In this document: one piece after another, positions 60,970-64,000 of the stretch
Numbering within the stretch: position 1 is the stretch's first letter
How the letters are laid out: each line of letters opens with the position of its first letter
DNA from: Planktomarina temperata RCA23
GTDB taxonomy: Bacteria; Pseudomonadota; Alphaproteobacteria; Rhodobacterales; Rhodobacteraceae
Direction: 5' to 3'
Assembly (NCBI RefSeq): GCF_000738435.1
Contig: NZ_CP003984.1
Coordinates: 2,480,001-2,544,000 of the forward strand
Length of the DNA: 64,000 bases
Notes under the pieces: generated by a model
The model's database searches: none
Seen by the model: only the letters and a program-made list of their open reading frames with translations
Told to the model about the DNA's origin: nothing
Program-made: the position numbers and the translations under genes

Positions 60970-61581
60970 TTAAATTAAATCATAAGAGGCAGCGCGTTGA
61001 ATGGCTTCTGCGGTGGTGCGCGCACGGAGGTGCTGACGGGCTGCGGTGATCCGCGCCTTCAATGCGCTTTGCGAAATTTGCAAAGCATCCGCAGCATCTG
61101 CATAGCGATATCCTTTGGCAATCAAGCGCAGCGCCTCCACCTGCGCGGGCGTAAGTGGCCTGGGCGGCATCAACCGCCGATGCAAATCTGTGATGAGCAC
61201 CTCAGCCTGCGCCAGTTCTTCATCGGTCAATTCGCGATCCGGTCTGGCCACACGGCCAATGGTGCGCGCATCAAGCGGGCCGGTTGACACAGTCGCGCCA
61301 TAGACCAAACCATGCGCCCTGGCCTGCCCCAAAATATCAAAAGGATCGGGCAATGTGATTGCACTCCAGCGCAAACATCCGACCTCAGATAAGCCCCAGG
61401 CCACCACCGGATCACGCAACGCATAGGCCTGCGCCGTATAATGTGCGACCCAGCTGGCGGGGTAGTCGAGCAATCGGTGCAGCGGTGTCGTGTCTTTGAT
61501 GTGCAGCCCGATGTGATAGCCAGCCGGTGCCAAACGCTTCAATTCAACGCATTCACGCTCAAAAGAATAATCCCAAACCAT
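60970..61581 (-). CDS. LuxR-family regulator with autoinducer-binding domain (no luxI nearby)
   Basis: A 203-residue regulator. The N-terminal domain keeps the acyl-homoserine-lactone pocket residues in ASWVAHYTAQAYALRDPVVA and the CLRWSAI tryptophan. The C-terminal helix-turn-helix is LTPAQVEALRLIAKGYRYAD, then ADALQISQSALKARITAARQ. No synthase gene lies in this window, so it acts as a solo or with a distant synthase. The promoter is upstream of 61581, before the rpl operon terminator. Confidence 0.84.
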   Translation of the reverse strand: MVWDYSFERECVELKRLAPAGYHIGLHIKDTTPLHRLLDYPASWVAHYTAQAYALRDPVVAWGLSEVGCLRWSAITLPDPFDILGQARAHGLVYGATVSTGPLDARTIGRVARPDRELTDEELAQAEVLITDLHRRLMPPRPLTPAQVEALRLIAKGYRYADAADALQISQSALKARITAARQHLRARTTAEAIQRAASYDLI

Positions 61582-61752
61582 AAACGCAAGGCCCTAAATA
61601 CTGCGATCTGCCCCCTGCGGCTTGTGCCGAGAACATGCCACAGGCGATAAGCCAAAATGCTCAAAAAATCGTAAAACTCTGCCTGCAAGCCTAATACCTG
61701 CTGCGCGCACTGTCACGCGCCGCAAACCCAAGCAAAAGTATAGGGGAGGAAC

Positions 61753-61782
61753 AAAAAAGACCCCCGCGCCGGGCGGAGGTCT
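61753..61782 (-). terminator. Intrinsic terminator after rplQ
   Basis: Minus-strand hairpin AGACC.CCGC/GCGG.GGTCT (61758-61782) with one mismatch, followed by TTTTTT complementary to 61753-61758. It lies about 28 bases past the rplQ stop and ends the rpsM-rpsK-rpoA-rplQ operon. Confidence 0.85.
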
Positions 61783-61809
61783 CAAAATCATGTCGATGGT
61801 GAAGTGCGC

Positions 61810-62220
61810 TTATTCGTCAGCGGCTTCCAAGCGGGCTTTGTCAGCCGCGCCTTTTGCATCTACGTCGCGATCAACAAACTCGATAATCGCCATGGGCGCC
61901 ATGTCGCCATAACGAAAACCCGCTTTCAAAACGCGTACATAGCCGCCTTGGCGCTCTGCATAGCGCGGGCCGAGCACGTCAAACAATTTTGTGACATACA
62001 TATGCTGTTTCAGGCGGCTCATCGCTTGACGGCGCGCATGCTCATCACCGCGTTTGCCCAAAGTGACAAGCTTCTCGATGATGGATTTCAATTCTTTGGC
62101 TTTTGGCAAAGTCGTTTTGATCTGCTCATGTTCGATCAAAGACCCAGCCATATTCGCAAACATCGCTTTGCGGTGTTCGTGAGTTCTATTCAGGCGGCGG
62201 TAACCACGGGCGTGACGCAT
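61810..62220 (-). CDS. rplQ: 50S ribosomal protein L17
   Basis: A 136-residue ribosomal protein. [20 protein letters not shown] is the universal L17 start, and [20 protein letters not shown] follows. The C-terminal tail ([14 protein letters not shown]) is family-specific. Last gene of its operon. Confidence 0.97.
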   Translation of the reverse strand: MRHARGYRRLNRTHEHRKAMFANMAGSLIEHEQIKTTLPKAKELKSIIEKLVTLGKRGDEHARRQAMSRLKQHMYVTKLFDVLGPRYAERQGGYVRVLKAGFRYGDMAPMAIIEFVDRDVDAKGAADKARLEAADE

Positions 62221-62335
62221 TTTATTTCTCCGTTTACATTTTGCTTTGTCTGGGGGCTCATGCGAGTGAACCCCTCCCTATTGGGGCGGTATTGCCCAGT
62301 CGTATGGAAGGCGGAGACAAGCCCCGCCTGCCGGT

Positions 62336-63352
62336 TTAGAAGTTATCTTCGAGCTTCTTGGCCAGATCTTCGATATTATCGGGTGGCCAATCCTCGACAT
62401 CCATGCCGAGATGCAGCCCCATACCAGACAGAACCTCTTTGATCTCGTTCAAAGATTTCCGGCCAAAGTTTGGCGTGCGCAGCATTTCTGCTTCGGTTTT
62501 TTGGATCAAATCGCCAATATAAACGATATTGTCGTTTTTCAGGCAGTTTGCAGAGCGTACAGAAAGCTCCAACTCGTCCACTTTCTTCAAAAGCAGCGGG
62601 TTGAATTCCAAACCGTCATCTTCCGATGCCGCATTGGCGCTTTCTGGTTCGTCGAAATTCACAAAGATCGACAGCTGATCTTGCAAAATCCGTGCAGCAT
62701 AGGCCAAAGCGTCATCTGGCGTCAAAGAGCCGTCAGTTTCCACTTTCAAAGTCAGCTTGTCGTAATCCAAAACCTGACCTTCACGGGTCGGTTGAACATC
62801 ATAGCTCACTTTTTTCACAGGTGAATAGATCGCATCGATTGGAATCAAACCGATCGGCGCATCTTCGGGACGGTTTTTATCCGCGGCCACGTAACCTTTG
62901 CCCGTGTTCACAGTCAGTTCCATGAACAGATCCGCACCTTCGTCGAGGTGACACAGGATATGCTCTTTGTTCAAAACTTCAATGCCAGCAGACTCAACGA
63001 TGTTGCCAGCCGTTACGACACCAGGGCCTTTGGCTTGAACAGTCAAACGCTTAGTGCCTTCCACTTCCATGCGGATCGCAACACCTTTGAGGTTCAAGAC
63101 AATGTCCGTGACATCTTCACGAACACCGGCAACGCTGGAAAATTCATGCAATACGTTGTCAATTTGCACGCTGGCAATTGCAGCGCCCTGCAAAGACGAC
63201 ATCAGAACGCGGCGCAAGGCGTTGCCCAATGTAAGACCAAAGCCCCGCTCAAGGGGTTCGGCGATCAATGTCGCTTGACGGCTCGGATCATTGCCCGGCT
63301 TCACTTCAAGCTGCATTGGCTTAATCAATTCGGCCCAATTCTTGTGGATCAT
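62336..63352 (-). CDS. rpoA: DNA-directed RNA polymerase subunit alpha
   Basis: A 338-residue protein. The ATG at 63352 (GGAGGACCGC upstream) yields [20 protein letters not shown]; the frame continues to 63490 without a site. The N-terminal assembly domain includes [20 protein letters not shown]; the C-terminal DNA-binding domain has [20 protein letters not shown] and [20 protein letters not shown]. It scaffolds the polymerase core. Confidence 0.97.
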   Translation of the reverse strand: MIHKNWAELIKPMQLEVKPGNDPSRQATLIAEPLERGFGLTLGNALRRVLMSSLQGAAIASVQIDNVLHEFSSVAGVREDVTDIVLNLKGVAIRMEVEGTKRLTVQAKGPGVVTAGNIVESAGIEVLNKEHILCHLDEGADLFMELTVNTGKGYVAADKNRPEDAPIGLIPIDAIYSPVKKVSYDVQPTREGQVLDYDKLTLKVETDGSLTPDDALAYAARILQDQLSIFVNFDEPESANAASEDDGLEFNPLLLKKVDELELSVRSANCLKNDNIVYIGDLIQKTEAEMLRTPNFGRKSLNEIKEVLSGMGLHLGMDVEDWPPDNIEDLAKKLEDNF

Positions 63353-63459
63353 GCGGTCCTCCATTCTTGTCTTTGCTCCATGTCCCAAAACCAAAGACGC
63401 TCGAGGGAAAAAACGTCCAAAGGGCACGCGAAAATCCGCGCGCCCTTCGGTCAAAATAC

Positions 63460-63849
63460 TTATACGCGGCGGCGCTTTGGTGGGCGGCAACCGTTGTGAG
63501 CCATAGGCGTCACGTCACGAATAGATGTGATGTTCAAACCCAATGCTGCCAAAGCGCGCAGAGCGCTCTCGCGACCTGAGCCTGGACCTTGGACTTCGAC
63601 TTCCAGAGTTTTCACGCCATGATCCTGAGCTTTTTTACCAGCATCTTCAGCTGCCATTTGCGCAGCATAGGGCGTAGATTTCCGCGAGCCTTTAAAGCCA
63701 CAGCTGCCCGAAGACGACCATGAAATCGCATTGCCCTGTACGTCAGAGATCAAAATCTTTGTGTTGTTGAACGAGCTGTTCACATGCGCCACACCGGCTG
63801 CAATGTTTTTCCGCTCTTTGCGCTTAGGCGCTCTTTTATCACGTGCCAT
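63460..63849 (-). CDS. rpsK: 30S ribosomal protein S11
   Basis: A 129-residue ribosomal protein. The sequence [40 protein letters not shown] and [18 protein letters not shown] is diagnostic. It lies between rpsM (ten-base gap) and rpoA in the standard operon. Confidence 0.97.
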   Translation of the reverse strand: MARDKRAPKRKERKNIAAGVAHVNSSFNNTKILISDVQGNAISWSSSGSCGFKGSRKSTPYAAQMAAEDAGKKAQDHGVKTLEVEVQGPGSGRESALRALAALGLNITSIRDVTPMAHNGCRPPKRRRV

Positions 63850-63859
63850 TTATCTGCCC

Positions 63860-64000
63860 TTACTTCTTCTTGCCAGCGATTGCTTTCGCTGGGCCTTTGC
63901 GCGTCCGCGCATTGGTGTGTGTCCGCTGACCGCGCACAGGCAAATTACGGCGATGCCGCAGGCCGCGATAGCAACCTTGGTCCATCAAACGCTTAATGTT
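63860..64000 (-). CDS. rpsM: 30S ribosomal protein S13, C-terminal part (cut by window edge)
   Basis: The last 46 codons of rpsM are visible: [40 protein letters not shown] and AGKKK with TAA at 63862-63860. The N-terminal part lies outside to the right. First visible gene of the ribosomal operon. Confidence 0.95.
   Translation of the reverse strand, partial: NIKRLMDQGCYRGLRHRRNLPVRGQRTHTNARTRKGPAKAIAGKKK

Overview
The window looks like a chromosome segment from a marine alphaproteobacterium of the Rhodobacteraceae (roseobacter group). The evidence is the core block rpmH-rnpA-yidD / ttcA / yidC / MOSC / engB / argB, a general amino acid transporter aapJQMP, an ATP12-HAD-rluC-crcB-rarA run, the rpsM-rpsK-rpoA-rplQ ribosomal operon, and many genes joined by ATGA overlaps. 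No species can be named from sequence alone.

Layout. 1-5.7 kb: one end of a rhamnose-type sugar ABC transporter (minus strand), then a plus-strand run with an enolase-superfamily dehydratase, a TIM-barrel sugar isomerase, an aldo/keto reductase fragment and a lactonase-like amidohydrolase. 5.8-7.7 kb: debris made of a broken primase/helicase cut by an IS6-family end, a dispersed structured repeat and one intact IS6-family element. 7.7-25 kb: a 6-deoxyhexose (L-rhamnose/L-fucose type) island with two minus-strand operons and a LacI-type regulator. Three copies of one palindrome, TGTTAACCTTAACA, lie in front of the two operons. The enzymes fit the non-phosphorylated route: mutarotase, sugar 1-dehydrogenase, lactonase, aldonate dehydratase, 2-keto-3-deoxy-acid 4-dehydrogenase and 2,4-diketo acid hydrolase, giving pyruvate and L-lactate. 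Two transporters (one PotABCD-like, one FrcBCA/RbsABC-like) head the operons. The island is partly decayed, with fragments of an FMN L-lactate dehydrogenase, an SDR, and a sugar isomerase joined to a mutarotase tail.

25-32 kb: an AlpA-like orphan, repeat copy B, an XRE-cupin regulator and a glxBCD/mgsABC plus glnT/gmaS cluster (N-methylglutamate synthase or glutamate-synthase-like, with a type III glutamine synthetase), then repeat copy C and a 3' tRNA-Thr fragment. 33.2-38.7 kb: a compact phage-like cassette (ParB-methyltransferase, DUF5681, terminase large subunit, DUF2924, large serine recombinase). No capsid or portal genes are present. It is followed by a cluster of TTCCCTGTTAAT repeats and an intact tRNA-Arg. 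From 38.7 kb on the sequence is conventional chromosome.

The two most unusual observations are (1) the terminase/recombinase/methyltransferase cassette with its terminal repeat cluster, and (2) three degenerate copies of what seems to be one non-autonomous element. That element has IS6-family ends around a roughly 290-base structured, non-coding passenger, and its copies lie at the borders of the catabolic modules. Everything here was read by eye; no database search or folding program was run.
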